Shown here one piece after another: positions 24,401 to 34,005 of a stretch of 64,000 nt of DNA. The translations under genes and the position numbers were made by a program. Position 1 is the first letter of the stretch. Every line of letters begins with the position of its first letter. The notes under the pieces are model-generated. The model had not been told where the DNA came from. It was given only the letters and a program-made list of their open reading frames with translations, and did not search any database. The stretch spans positions 1,738,501 through 1,802,500 of the forward strand of contig OU015660.1 in assembly GCA_907165275.2 (NCBI GenBank), in the 5' to 3' direction. The stretch comes from Zygaena filipendulae. Lineage: Eukaryota > Arthropoda > Insecta > Lepidoptera > Zygaenidae.

Positions 24401-26757
24401 AATCAGCAATGCAAAAATTGACACCGTAATTGAAATTACGCGATTTAGAGTAGGGAGTGTGTAGGTACGGTTTGAAAATAAGCTTAATAAGTTTGCCGTC
24501 GTACGTGCAAGGTCCAATTAGTATTTTCCTAATCAGCCAGTTGTAATATTTTGACCTTATTTATAGTACTTTTTTGTGATTTACGAAGAACTGTGCATCT
24601 TAGATATGTATATCAATGTTTATTAACTACAAAATACCTTCTTAGTGCCCTTGTTGAGTCCCACAGGCGTCGCTCGGATCACGTAGTGGCGCATGTCGAT
24701 TAACTTGGTGGTCGGGTTGTAGTTCATCAATACACACCGATGCATATCCTTTAGTTTCACCTGTGTACGGGTTGATTGATTTTATAACTTGACTGATATT
24801 CAAAGAAAAACTTAATAAATAGCAGAGAAAAATTGCAGGCAAACCAAGTATTACAAAAAGAAGTTTGTGTAACTTACTGTGGTAATATTGATGGTTGGAA
24901 ACATGTTTTGGAACATTGTGGTCATCGCCTTCATGTGCATGCCCTCTCCCGAGAAGCTGTTCAACACAATTAATGGTGCATGCTGAAAGGCCTTTATCAT
25001 GACATACTGCTTGCGCAATGATGATACTACATCCCGGGCCAGACTGAACTGTAAATAAAATCTCAAGATAAGGGAGGAATTGTTAATTAACCGATTGCCT
25101 GTGGCACAGATAATACAATACTATACTAGCCTGTGGTGACTTAAATGAAGAAAGTATATTTTTTATATTAATAATAATCCACTTCACAACACACAGATAT
25201 TAAAACCTTAATTGAAAACAGAGCAAGAAACTTTCTTTATTTGAGGTTACCTCACCAAGGCTCTACAAATAAAAGGTTCAATTTTATTTTACATACTAAC
25301 ATTATTATAGATCACAATAGTAAGTAGCCCGTTATGCATAGAATTTAATTTTGTATATTAATTTACTTGCATTATGTATCCGAAAGGTGAGTGTAGGTCC
25401 TCTGGGTGTCCGTGCCAGTCTCATGTATGTACCCAGTTCAGTCTCCGTGAATACCACCATATGTGACACATGTAAGTAACCAGATACTGCAAGGAAGTCT
25501 TTGATTGTGTTCTTTTTCCTTTCCTAAAATTAATGAAAGTTGTGAAATACAATTAATTCTCACCATGTTTTTTTTTTCAGGTAATAAAATTTGTGCACCG
25601 TACAGAAGTTAAAAAACGAAGCTAGCTTTGTGAAAATAGTGAAGGCTATGAGCTTGCTACAAAGGTAAATTGATAGGTAATCTACCCAAATATGAAAATT
25701 AAATCTTATACAGGTTTTATTATTTTTTTTTAAATACTAGTCTCTTGCAACAGTAATACACCTAATACATTAGTAAAACAGTAACATCTGTGTGTTAAAA
25801 GAAAAGAAAAATGAGTACCTAAAAGATTATAGCTTTTATAACATGTTGAAAGATAAAGAATGGGTTTACTGAGCTCAAGCATCCACCATTTAGTTTTGGT
25901 TTTCTGCTGTAAATGACCATTTTGACAACCGAAATTAAGAACACTTTTTGACAATTTTTTTTTTATGTCATAGGGGGCAAACGGGCAAGTGGTACACCTG
26001 ATGGTAAGTGATTACCGTCACCCATGGACATCTGCAACACTAGAAGGCATGCAGGTGCGTTGCCGACCTGGAATGGGGATGGGAACTGGCTTTCAAGTGG
26101 GGCTGCCAGAACACACTGTTAGGTTAGGTTAGCCAGCTGGCACTAGAGAGCGCCCTACCACCATGCTATGGTTTCCTCACGATGTTTTCCTTCACGGACA
26201 GCTCAAGCTCATTGTTAGGGTTTGAACCTATGCCTTGTGGCGTTTGATCCGAACGCACCAACCACTGAGCTATCATCACTGTAAAAATATGTGAATTACA
26301 GTTGCAGGGAGCTAGATTGAATTTAAAAAAATTGGCCATACATTTTTCACATAGTGGTTATATACTCTTTGCATTTTTCTTCAGCATTTCCTCAAATACT
26401 TTCGTAAACTTTCTAAGAAACTTCCTAATTTATTTTACCTGGGGCATCAGCATTTAGTGTTTATAATATGTTTAACATTAAAAAGTGTTCTCTTCAACCT
26501 AAATCCTACGTTTCTATACTTCTCAAACCTTCTGGTAGTTTAATAGCTACGGCGCACGTTTCACAACAAACCTTTAGCTGCGACGCTGTGAATGGCTCCA
26601 TAATCTTCCTGAAGTCTTTGGTCAACTCCATGAGATGTTTTCCACATTTTCCCCGGTGAATGACGAATGAATGGGGTGCTTTTACCAAGTGCTCAGGTTC
26701 TATTGACTGTTTGGTGACTGTATTTTTCTTAACACATTTACCTTTACGCTTTCCCAT
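15191..26757 (-). CDS. PPAN: Peter pan / PPAN (SSF1-type Brix-domain ribosome biogenesis factor)
   Basis: Nucleolar protein needed for 60S subunit assembly and pre-rRNA processing; a member of the Brix family. Exons in transcript order: 26757-26572, 25523-25371, 25048-24878, 24760-24638, 24185-24124, 22546-22396, 21991-21891, 21201-21073, 20070-19976, then 19404-onward. Hallmarks are the start MGKRKGK, then SFVIHRG, MEPFTASQLK, FSLARDVVSSLR, PLIVLNSF, TTMFQNMFP, LMNYNPTTKLIDMRHY, FELGPRITLQLIK and a Lys/Glu-rich coiled stretch near the end. If exon 10 reads through, it stops at 19244 and the protein has 443 residues. If exon 10 splices at 19309 (GTAGGC) to an acceptor at 15466, a final exon 15465-15191 follows and the protein has 513 residues with a basic repeat tail; the phases agree. 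I favour the longer form. The intron after exon 2 begins GCAAGT. The human protein has about 470 residues. Confidence 0.93.
15550..15900 (-). mobile_element. Non-LTR retrotransposon 3' end (LINE fragment)
   Basis: Reading leftward from about 15899, an open frame gives LRPRLHKISKSFKEQCIRF, YNKLPNDVINLSINKFKTL, then YYSVVDYLNDSDVWE and a stop at 15691. This matches the C-terminal pattern of insect LINE reverse transcriptases. A short 3' UTR (Leu/Ser-rich if translated) continues to about 15550. It lies just beyond the probable last PPAN exon, inside the inferred 3.8-kb intron. The rest of the element is missing. Confidence 0.6.
17579..18240 (-). pseudogene. THAP-domain relic (two exon-like pieces)
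   Basis: Piece one, ending at 18126 with donor GTAAG, reads NLNKRKFITKFPIDEDR. Piece two, from acceptor TTTCAG at 17757, continues CRQWVKNIGNDDLAYI through KYVCGDVRNE to a stop at 17579. Together these resemble the middle of a THAP zinc-binding DNA-binding domain (FP...R...W...C). A TAG at 18185-18187 interrupts the frame upstream, and the expected His-Phe after the last visible Cys is replaced by Asp-Val. No ATG is visible. It could derive from a P-element-like transposase or a THAP-carrying repeat. It lies in the probable last intron of PPAN. Confidence 0.4.
19447..19831 (-). mobile_element. Tandem pair of Helitron-like repeats
   Basis: Two minus-orientation copies, 19447-19630 and 19631-19831, each beginning CTAGCTGTTCCCCGC. 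The first lacks its far end; the second ends ATAATATTAGTAGGGAT. They lie in PPAN intron 9, 43 bp upstream of exon 10, the exon whose fragment is found at 12109. Confidence 0.7.
21366..21603. mobile_element. Hairpin MITE in PPAN intron 7
   Basis: Terminal inverted repeats of about 75 bp: GCCGCACTCAGAGGTCGACT at the left, and its reverse complement (AGTCGACTCTGAGTGCGGC, one base shorter) at the right. The arms continue through TTAAGTATAGATTTTTAAAA to GCAATGAGA-like sequence. Internal region AT-rich, no coding. Target duplication unclear. Confidence 0.7.
21636..21812 (-). mobile_element. Helitron-like repeat, subfamily with ATCTATTGGTGA
   Basis: ACTAGCAGTCCCTCGCGGTT to TTTATAATAATAAGTAGTG; resembles 13733-13935. 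Confidence 0.55.
22575..22772 (-). mobile_element. Helitron-like repeat
   Basis: ATAGCTGTCCCCCGCGGTGA to CTTTATAATATCATAGTATA. It lies in PPAN intron 5, next to exon 6. Confidence 0.6.
22810..23264. mobile_element. MITE with TTAACCGACTTCC ends
   Basis: Left end TTAAACCGACTTCCAAAAA and right end CTTTTTGGAAGTCGGTTAA are inverted copies. Single ends of the same family occur at 3950-3976 and 33714-33746. It contains a perfect 38-bp palindrome at 22994-23031 and a short AGCTC/GAGCT hairpin near 22970. Confidence 0.65.
23634..23847 (-). mobile_element. Helitron-like repeat
   Basis: GTGCCCCGCGGTTTCACCCG to TTATAATATTAGTAGGATT, with CATCCATCCAT microsatellite-like sequence. A broken piece of another copy lies at 23453-23545. 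The copy at 63337 is its closest relative in the window. Confidence 0.65.
25956..26276 (-). mobile_element. tRNA-derived SINE, apparently full length
   Basis: On the minus strand it starts near 26276 with a tRNA-like head: A-box-like TAGCTCAGTGGTTGG, then a B box GGTTCAAACCC about 40 nt on. The body contains the block shared by the copies at 1625, 5525 and 41383, and it ends with an A-run (plus-strand T-run near 25956). Polymerase III boxes and the A tail fit a SINE. It lies in PPAN intron 1. Confidence 0.7.
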
Positions 26758-26928
26758 TTTCCAATGTTTTATTATTTCCTTTTGTAACAAATTAGACGTC
26801 TTATATTACACGGATCCAGAGAGAAGGTAATCACTACGTTTTGCACGGATCTATACTACCGTATTATTTTGGACGTGCGCTCGATTTTGAGGTTAGAAAA
26901 TAGAATTTTTTTTTGGGAAGTTTACGTC

Positions 26929-27039
26929 TTTCGGGGAAGGCAAAGGAATCTAAGTCTATACAGTCAATTCAGTAGTATTTTTCTTCTTCAGAAGTTAAGT
27001 ATTTACATCGAAATGCATTGGTGAGATGCATTTTGATGC
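26929..27039 (+). repeat. Left part of the dispersed repeat split by copia
   Basis: GGGGAAGGCAAAGGAATC... ATTTACATCGAAATGCATTG. It continues after the copia element at 30606-30890. The inverted relative at 38177-38582 is uninterrupted; partial copies lie at 30892-31020 and 51953-52050. Confidence 0.75.
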
Positions 27040-27256
27040 TGTTAGAGAAGAGGTACAATTGTGACAGACTGGCTGGTATGATTGATGACGGATATTTGAA
27101 TAATGAATGTGTGTCATTTTGATGTGAAAAATGTATGTCACCTAAGCAGAGGCTTTAGCATTATAATGTAATGATTTCAAGTTATTATTGAGAAATACAT
27201 AACTGTATAAGAGGTATATATATGTGTATCATTTGGGAGTCCAATCCCTCCTATCA
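27040..27256 (+). repeat. 5' LTR of the copia element
   Basis: Starts TGTTAGAGAAGAGG and ends CCCTCCTATCA. It matches 30384-30600 over its full length, with no difference seen by eye. Confidence 0.95.
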
Positions 27257-27270
27257 GGTTATGGGCCCAG
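27257..27270 (+). other. Copia primer-binding site (tRNA-iMet anticodon stem-loop type)
   Basis: GGTTATGGGCCCAG directly follows the 5' LTR. It is complementary to the anticodon stem-loop of initiator tRNA-Met (CUGGGCCCAUAACC), the half-tRNA priming known for copia elements, and contains the CAU-anticodon complement ATG. Confidence 0.85.
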
Positions 27271-27372
27271 CAAGAAACCTTTGCATAAGTGAACCACACG
27301 TATTCTGCAGTTGCGGTAAGCACATATCTATACAATAAAAGGAGCACTAGAGTGTGCAAATAATGCTAATTG

Positions 27373-28353
27373 ATGGCGCAAAACAGCGATAGCGATAGTG
27401 GTGAGCTACCACCAGTTGTTACGACGAGTGTACCAATTATTGAAAAGAGTACGACGATGTCAACGACGACGGGACTTCCTTCAATAGAGAAACTGCACGG
27501 GAGCAGTAATTTTGATAGCTGGAAGTTCGATGTTGAATGCATATTAGTCCATGATGATCTGTGGAAGTATGTTGAGAGTACTCCTGCTGCTGAGGATGCG
27601 GCTGCTAAGCGAGGTGATCAAAAGGCACGCACGAAAATCTGCCTGCTAATTGACAACGAGTGCAAGGTACATGTTCGTAAAGCAACGACCGCGTACGAGA
27701 CTTGGAAGAACTTAAAGATTGCTTATGAGGACAAAGGCATCAATAATAGATGCAGACTGTTGTCGAGGCTGGTGAGCCTGAAGTTAAGTATGTTTCATTC
27801 AATAACTGAATATGTAACAGAGATAATGCGGGTAGCTAATCAACTCTCAGATCTAGGAAAAGAGATAGATGACGAGTTACTAGCAGCGCTAATGCTACAA
27901 GGATTACCCGAAGAGTATACACCTATGAGGTTGGCATTGGAGAATACCAACATAACGTTAACAACTGTCTATATCAAGACAAAGCTACTTCAACTCAATG
28001 ACACTAGAGCTTGTGCAAGTCCAAGTGTTCCAGGACCGAGTTCGGCACTTACTACAGCTAAACCTCCAAGAAAATTTGTTCAGAGGAACAAACAAAAGAA
28101 GACCTTGAAGTGTTTCATCTGCGAGGGACCGCATAAGGCGTGTGACTGTCCAAATAATCCACGCCAGCCAAAGACGAGTCAAATGGCGACGGCACTTATG
28201 GCGGCGAATCAACAGAACGAGTGGATTCTTGACTCTGGAGCGTCAGCACATATGAGCTTCAGAAGAGACTGGATGAAAAACTTTGTAAAAGTAGATAGCA
28301 AAGTAGAAGTGTGTTGCGCGAATGGAGGTAAGGTGAAGGTTTTGGTACTGTAG
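27373..28353 (+). CDS. Copia gag and start of protease
   Basis: 326 codons from ATG at 27373. The Gag part includes FDSWKFDVECILVHDDLWKY, typical of copia capsid regions, and a zinc knuckle CFICEGPHKACDC (CX2CX3HX4C) near residue 250. The protease active site WILDSGASAHM follows close to the end. The frame stops at 28351-28353, just after KVKVLVL, while the downstream polyprotein continues in another frame from about 28350; a one-base shift interrupts gag-pol here. The shift may be an inactivating mutation or a programmed event; the site shows no classic slippery motif that I can name. Confidence 0.85.
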   Translation: MAQNSDSDSGELPPVVTTSVPIIEKSTTMSTTTGLPSIEKLHGSSNFDSWKFDVECILVHDDLWKYVESTPAAEDAAAKRGDQKARTKICLLIDNECKVHVRKATTAYETWKNLKIAYEDKGINNRCRLLSRLVSLKLSMFHSITEYVTEIMRVANQLSDLGKEIDDELLAALMLQGLPEEYTPMRLALENTNITLTTVYIKTKLLQLNDTRACASPSVPGPSSALTTAKPPRKFVQRNKQKKTLKCFICEGPHKACDCPNNPRQPKTSQMATALMAANQQNEWILDSGASAHMSFRRDWMKNFVKVDSKVEVCCANGGKVKVLVL

Positions 28354-28385
28354 AGAATGAGTCTCCAAACATTTTTGTAAGTAAC

Positions 28386-30182
28386 GTGATGTATGTACCA
28401 GATCTGTCTTCAAACTTGTTAAGTGTAAGTTGTGTTGTCAATGATAAGGATAAGGTTGTTGTTTTTTCTAAAAAGGGTTGCGAGATTTTTAATGAAAGTG
28501 AGTGTTCCGTTAAAGGCCAACCATGTGTTACAGGAGTGCTTGATAAAGGCGTTTATAAACTAAAATGTCCTTCACAGGCAACTGCATTAGCGTCCACAGT
28601 AAGCAACGAGATGGAGCTATGGCATAAAAGGATGGCACACTTGGGTGTACGTAACCTCACTTTATTAAGAGACAAGCTGGCTATAGGGGTGAGTTTTCCA
28701 AATGCTATTAATTGCAAACTGGATTGCGTAGCCTGCTTGTTGGGCAAGCAAACTAGGCAACCATTTGAACGCAACAAAGCCACAAGGGCTAGAGAGCTCT
28801 TAGAGTTGGTACACTCTGACATTAGTGGACCAATGAGTGAGATGTCTATGGGAGGTCATAGGTATTATATCACATTCATCGATGACTATTCGCGAAAGAC
28901 CTTTATATATTTTCTCAAAGCAAAAAGTGAAGCCTTTGAGAGAATAAAGCAGTTTAAAAGTTTTGCCGAGACTCAAACAGGAAAGAAACTTAAAGTATTG
29001 AGGACTGACAACGGCGGCGAATACGTTAACAAGAGAGTCGATGAATTCCTGATTGAACATGGTATTCAGCACCAACTTACGATTGCATACACACCTGAGC
29101 AAAATGGTGTTGCTGAGCGTGCAAATCGTACCATCGCTGAGAAAGCACGAGCTATGCTGCAGAATGCGGGTCTTCCTATCCGTTTCTGGGCAGAAGCGGC
29201 TAATACCGCAGTTTACTTGAAAAACAGGAGCCCCACTCTAGCAGTAAAAGAGATGACGCCCGAAGAGGCATGGACTGGTCGTAAAGCAGACCTAAGAAAT
29301 CTTAAGGTGTTCGGATGTAAAGCATATGTGCACATTCCCGATCAAAAGCGAACCAAATGGGATCCTAAAAGTAAAGAACTTATCTTTGTGGGTTACTGTG
29401 AAGAATCGAAAGGATATAGGCTGATTGATCCTGAAAATGGAGAACTTCACAGAGCACGTGATGTGGTATTTTTTGAGAACAAAATGTATCACAGAGTTAC
29501 TGAGACTGAAGAGAAAAAGGACCAAGTAACAATTAATTTAGAAAACGATGAACCAAAGCTAGAAGAGATTATTCAGGAAGAGATACTGCAATCAAATAAT
29601 AGAGATTATGTTGATGCAAGTACAGAAAAACCTGAAGACGAAGGAGAAGAGTGGACATTGTTTGAAGAGAGAACAGCTGACGAGAATAGAGAAACACAAA
29701 CTGAACCTGTAGTGGATGAAAGAAGATACCCACTTCGCCAGAGAAAACCTGTTCAGCTACCTGACTTTATCACTCATCAAGCATTATTGGAACAGGATGA
29801 TCCACTCACAGTGCAAGAGGCACTTTCAAGAAAAGACGCCCAACAATGGAGAGATGCAATTCAGGAGGAGGTCAATGTCCTGAAGAAAAATGAAACCTGG
29901 ATTTTAGTAAAGCCAGACCAAGCGAGCAACATTGTTGATTCAAAATGGTTATTTCGAATCAAAAAGGAGGCGGGGAATAAAACTCGTTACAAGGCTCGAT
30001 TGGCTGTACGAGACTTTACCCAAAGAAAAGGCACGGCCAGAGAAAAGGCATTCCATACGGACAGTCAATCTGCAATGGCAGTGCAAGGCTTTAGCCAGAG
30101 AAAAGGCATTCCATACAGACAGTCAATCTGCAATGGCAACCGCGCAGAACCCAGTGCAAAACAGAAATACAAAGCATATTGA
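28386..30182 (+). pseudogene. Copia pol remnant: protease end, integrase, RT stub
   Basis: Continues the polyprotein in a second frame. The integrase zinc motif (HKRMAHLG ... CVACLLGK) is followed by the DDE triad in HSDISGP, RTDNGGEY and TPEQNGVAER, then the GKKAxx-type tail and an acidic spacer. The reverse transcriptase begins (DSKWLFRIKKEAGNK, RYKARLAVRDF) but is cut off near 30030, before any catalytic YVDD motif. The following sequence contains a 44-bp direct repeat (30037-30080 and 30095-30138, one mismatch). Another frame (30130-30273) still encodes the RNase H end, NTKHIDVLYHFIRE. Roughly the whole polymerase core is missing. Confidence 0.85.
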
Positions 30183-30383
30183 TGTGCTCTACCATTTTAT
30201 AAGAGAGAACTTAGAAAATGGAGAAATCATGCTGAAATGTTTAGAAACGAAGCGTAATGAAAGAGAAGCATGAGTTTTGCCGTAGAGAGATGGGTGTATG
30301 TTGAAGGCTGTTCGTTAGTGAGTGAATGGAACTGAGGGAATTGGATCTGGATAGCAAGTCTTATGGAAACAATTGAGGAGGAG

Positions 30384-30600
30384 TGTTAGAGAAGAGGTAC
30401 AATTGTGACAGACTGGCTGGTATGATTGATGACGGATATTTGAATAATGAATGTGTGTCATTTTGATGTGAAAAATGTATGTCACCTAAGCAGAGGCTTT
30501 AGCATTATAATGTAATGATTTCAAGTTATTATTGAGAAATACATAACTGTATAAGAGGTATATATATGTGTATCATTTGGGAGTCCAATCCCTCCTATCA
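30384..30600 (+). repeat. 3' LTR of the copia element
   Basis: Same 217-bp sequence as 27040-27256. It is preceded by the purine tract TTGAGGAGGAG and followed by the target duplication GATGC. Confidence 0.95.
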
Positions 30601-30605
30601 GATGC

Positions 30606-30890
30606 TTTACCGAAACTGTCAACTTCACAGTTGAACTTCAACAGGACGCTCTGTGGGAAGTTGTATAGTAAAACGACAACCTCCCGATGAACGCCCCACT
30701 TCATCTTATTTCACTGTTTCCACACACTGTTCATCACTAATGGATCACTATTATGCAAAGTCCACCCTATTCACACAATATTAATCACGATAAACTAATT
30801 TTCAAAACAAAGAAATAAAACTTACTGATGTCCTTTCTGCTAAAAATCCCGCCAAAAGTCCACAAAAATTTTTTTTGCTAAAATTACCCC
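30606..30890 (+). repeat. Right part of the dispersed repeat split by copia
   Basis: TTTACCGAAACTGTCAAC... GGAAGTTGTATAGTAAAACG... TTAATCACGATAAACTAATT; matches the inverse of 38200-38430. Confidence 0.7.
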
Positions 30891-30949
30891 AATGGGGAAG
30901 GCAAAGGAAGCTAAGTCCAAACAGCCAATTCAGTAGTATTTTTCTTCTG

Positions 30950-31002
30950 AAGTTATTTACATCGAAATGCATTGGTGAGATGCATTTCGATGTAAATAAC
31001 TT
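30950..31002. repeat. Perfect 23-bp inverted repeat, 7-nt loop
   Basis: Arms 30950-30972 and 30980-31002 (AAGTTATTTACATCGAAATG ...) around TGGTGAG. This is the same hairpin that lies next to the copia insertion point. Confidence 0.8.
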
Positions 31003-31766
31003 ATATTATAAGTTATTATAAGTTAAGAGTCATTTAAAGAAATATATATTATTCTATTCTGTAGCCAACTTCATCATGTCGCTTTTTTGGGACATCGTGC
31101 GCGCGCAGGTCATGAATTCACTCTCATCCAAACGCGCCAAAAGAAGTATAACTTCAAAAAATATAATCACATCATTTGTCTCTCAAGCCTTAAAACTGTC
31201 ACTTCGCGAAAAAACAATTCAAAAGTAAAAAAAAATGCATAGGTATCTCTGAAAAGGTTTTATCATGTTCGTTATATCGAAGCTTTCGACCATTGCATTG
31301 CGCTCAAGTCTTTAACTGATGATAACATTTTCGCCTATGTCCTATTTCGATGAAACAAAGCCTATATATGCTCCAGACTTAGCTTAATCTACTACTGAAA
31401 ACTGCATGACCCGTTCAGTAAACGCGGAGATTGTCGCGAACAGACAGACAGACAGATAGAAAAGAATTTTAAAAACTTTTTTTTGTGCTTGGTTATTCTT
31501 CTTATTGGAGCTATCATAGCAATGGGTATACTTCTGGTAGTGGGTATATTTTACAGTTGTTCGAGTAATTTGATATTTAACCCACGACAGAAATAAAAAG
31601 CGAAATAACAAATCAAAATTGCTTTTTATTTACCGCTGGCTCGTATGTAAGATTATCTGTAAATCTGCAAATGAAACACTACACTGTTCTCCGTCCCAAC
31701 ACTAGGAAGCGGCCTCGTTTCAATTACTGATTTCACAATGTTAGCATTATGGTTTAAATAATAACT

Positions 31767-31924
31767 ATACTTAGTTCGTGTGAAGTAAGCATAAAAACGT
31801 TTAGGGCACTCTCACAAGGCAAATTTTTGTAGGACTGATCATACTTAGTTCGTGTGAGGCATGTGTGAGGTAAGCATAAAAACGTTTAGGGCACTCTCAC
31901 ACGGCAAATTTTTGTAGGACTGAT
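31767..31924. repeat. Tandem duplication, unit 74-84 bp
   Basis: Two copies of ATACTTAGTTCGTGTGA... AATTTTTGTAGGACTGAT at 31767-31840 and 31841-31924. The second has a 10-bp internal gain (GCATGTGTGA region). Confidence 0.8.
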
Positions 31925-33851
31925 TTTGACAAATAAAAGTTCTCACTTTCGATCGGATTATTATAATTAGATATTTATTACTCTGAGTAATTAGGTACCT
32001 ATTGAATGGGCAGATTCAAGTTGAGCTGCCACCTTTTTGGAGGAAAAATAGTATTTTATTGAAAACATTGCAAAAAATATACCTAGTGATTTTGGGGATT
32101 TTCGGGAAAAATATAGTACATAGGTACCTAATAAAAAATGTTTAATCATTTAAAGGTGTTTTTCGTACTATATTATTTTACAATGTGGTACGATACGATT
32201 AAGATATAGTACGATATGATTAAAATATAGTAGGTACGATACTACTTACCTAAATATAGTACGAGTGGCAATGTGGTGATGTTGCTTATGAAATAAATTA
32301 GACAAGTGTATCATAAATTCACTTATTGCTGTGTACAGTCAGTATATAAAAAATATGTAAACACTGTAGTCAGATCATGAGCTTTATTACTATAACTAGC
32401 TGCGCCCCGTGAAAGGATTTTATACGACAACTTTTTTCCCGACATCTGATTTCAATGAAACAAAGCCTATATTATGTAGCTCCAGGCTAAGCTTAATCTA
32501 CCTGTGAAAACCGCATGACAATCCGTTCAGTAGATTTAGAGATTACCGTGAATAGACAGACAGACAGAAAAGATTTAAAAGCCTTTTTTTGTGGTTGGTT
32601 ACTCTTCGTCTATCGTCCCCTGTCAATTTTTGTCAAAAATATTCAATGTAAAGAATTGCGGATTCTACTCTTTTATTATAGTACCTATAGATATAATAGA
32701 AGATAAGATTCAACGACTGTCAAAAGTTATTACATATTTCTGATACTGCAGTAGGTAGTGTACACACGAGCCACCAGACTAGTTTATTATACAGCACTTG
32801 ACTAATGTAGAAACCAACCGCCATAAATTACTAGCCTTTTTTACTCATGCCGAAGTGATGGGGAGGATTAATTAGAGTTTTAAACAATTTATGTTTTAGT
32901 GGCATAAATGCTGTTTTTTTCGGTCAAATTTATTACTGATACACTTTTTTAAATTGAGATTTGGTCTTTCCAAAATAAACTACAGTACCTATACCAAGTT
33001 TTCTAATGAAGATGCCGGGTACCTATATTACGACACCGACATATTGGCGTGGTACTTGTAGGATATATTCTGCAGTGGATGATTCCATATCGATGTCTAT
33101 GTGGGTACAAAATGAGATATCATATTATTGTTATACAATAACCCATTATACTTTGTGGAGAACTCACGGACCACGGAAGTGCCCTAAGAGTATAAAACCA
33201 CTACGTGCTAGTACTCTGACAAGAGCCACTCACAATGAATTGCCAATTTTTTTTTTTTAAATGTAGGTAATGTTACATAAAATAAGAGTGTAATATCATT
33301 AAATACCCATTTATTCTATAGTATTTTTGGGATTTTAATTTAGGAGAATATCATATTATATTTGGTAAAATGAACTTTAAAATAACTCCGTATAATATAC
33401 AATTTAAGGTTAGAATGTACTAAGTATGAGTAGGTAATGCAACTAACCGAAACTGTTCGAAAATAATATACAAAAATATTACAAACGGACCATTATTATC
33501 TTATTTACAAAAGAGAATCAAATAGGTACAAACAAGGTGAATAAAGTCGTGTTACAAAAGGAAACCAATCTTGTTTCACGATATTACAATAAACAAGTGG
33601 TAGATTTATTATATCAGTAGCTACTTATAATGCGTTATTAACTGTCTCCGAGCGACAACGAGACAGCTATATATCCCTGCAAGCAAAAAAAAAAACATAC
33701 GCGTCGAATTGAGAACCTCCTCCTTTTTGGGAAGTCGGTTAAAAAGCAAAAAACTTTACCATTCTGGGAGTACCGGTGACGTATCTACAAGTGTTATTGC
33801 AACATCATTGTACTTTAAAAAATAACATTATCTTTATAGTTTCGTATTCAC

Positions 33852-34005
33852 TAGAAGCAGCCTCAGGTTGAGCAGGTTCAAAATGAGGCTAGTGTGGGTG
33901 ATCACCCGGAGGCAGAAAGTAGAGGCACGTTGCGGCGACGTAAGTCAGCACAGCAAAAACGAGATGTTATCAGACGCGCGTTGAGTGGCTCCCTCTTTAA
34001 TACAT
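33852..34005 (+). other. Open stretch, unrecognised, ending in a stop
   Basis: From an acceptor-like CACTAG, one frame reads EASVGDHPEAESRGTLRRRK and then SAQQKRDVIRRALSGSLFNT and a stop. Its charged, regular composition looks protein-like amid non-coding DNA. It may be the tail of a transposon polyprotein or the last exon of an unknown gene. No start and no clear upstream exon were found. Confidence 0.25.

Larger units (their letters stand above)
27040..30600 (+). mobile_element. Ty1/copia LTR retrotransposon, internally deleted
   Basis: Complete insertion 3561 bp long: 217-bp LTRs at 27040-27256 and 30384-30600, starting TGTTAGAG and ending CCTATCA, with a 5-bp GATGC duplication at 27035-27039 and 30601-30605. 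By eye the two LTRs are identical, which indicates a young insertion. Internal order is gag, protease, integrase, a reverse-transcriptase stub, a scrap of RNase H, then a purine tract. Most of RT/RNase H is deleted and there is a frame break in the protease region, so the copy cannot move by its own enzymes. It landed inside an older dispersed repeat whose uninterrupted relative is at 38177-38582. Confidence 0.95.

Noticed and set aside
26205..26276. tRNA gene on the minus strand
   Set aside because: A and B boxes are present but no cloverleaf with a paired acceptor stem forms, and the sequence continues into a SINE body.
31384..31611. Minus-strand open frame
   Set aside because: Lies in repeat sequence with GACAGACAGACAGA shared with 32540-32580.
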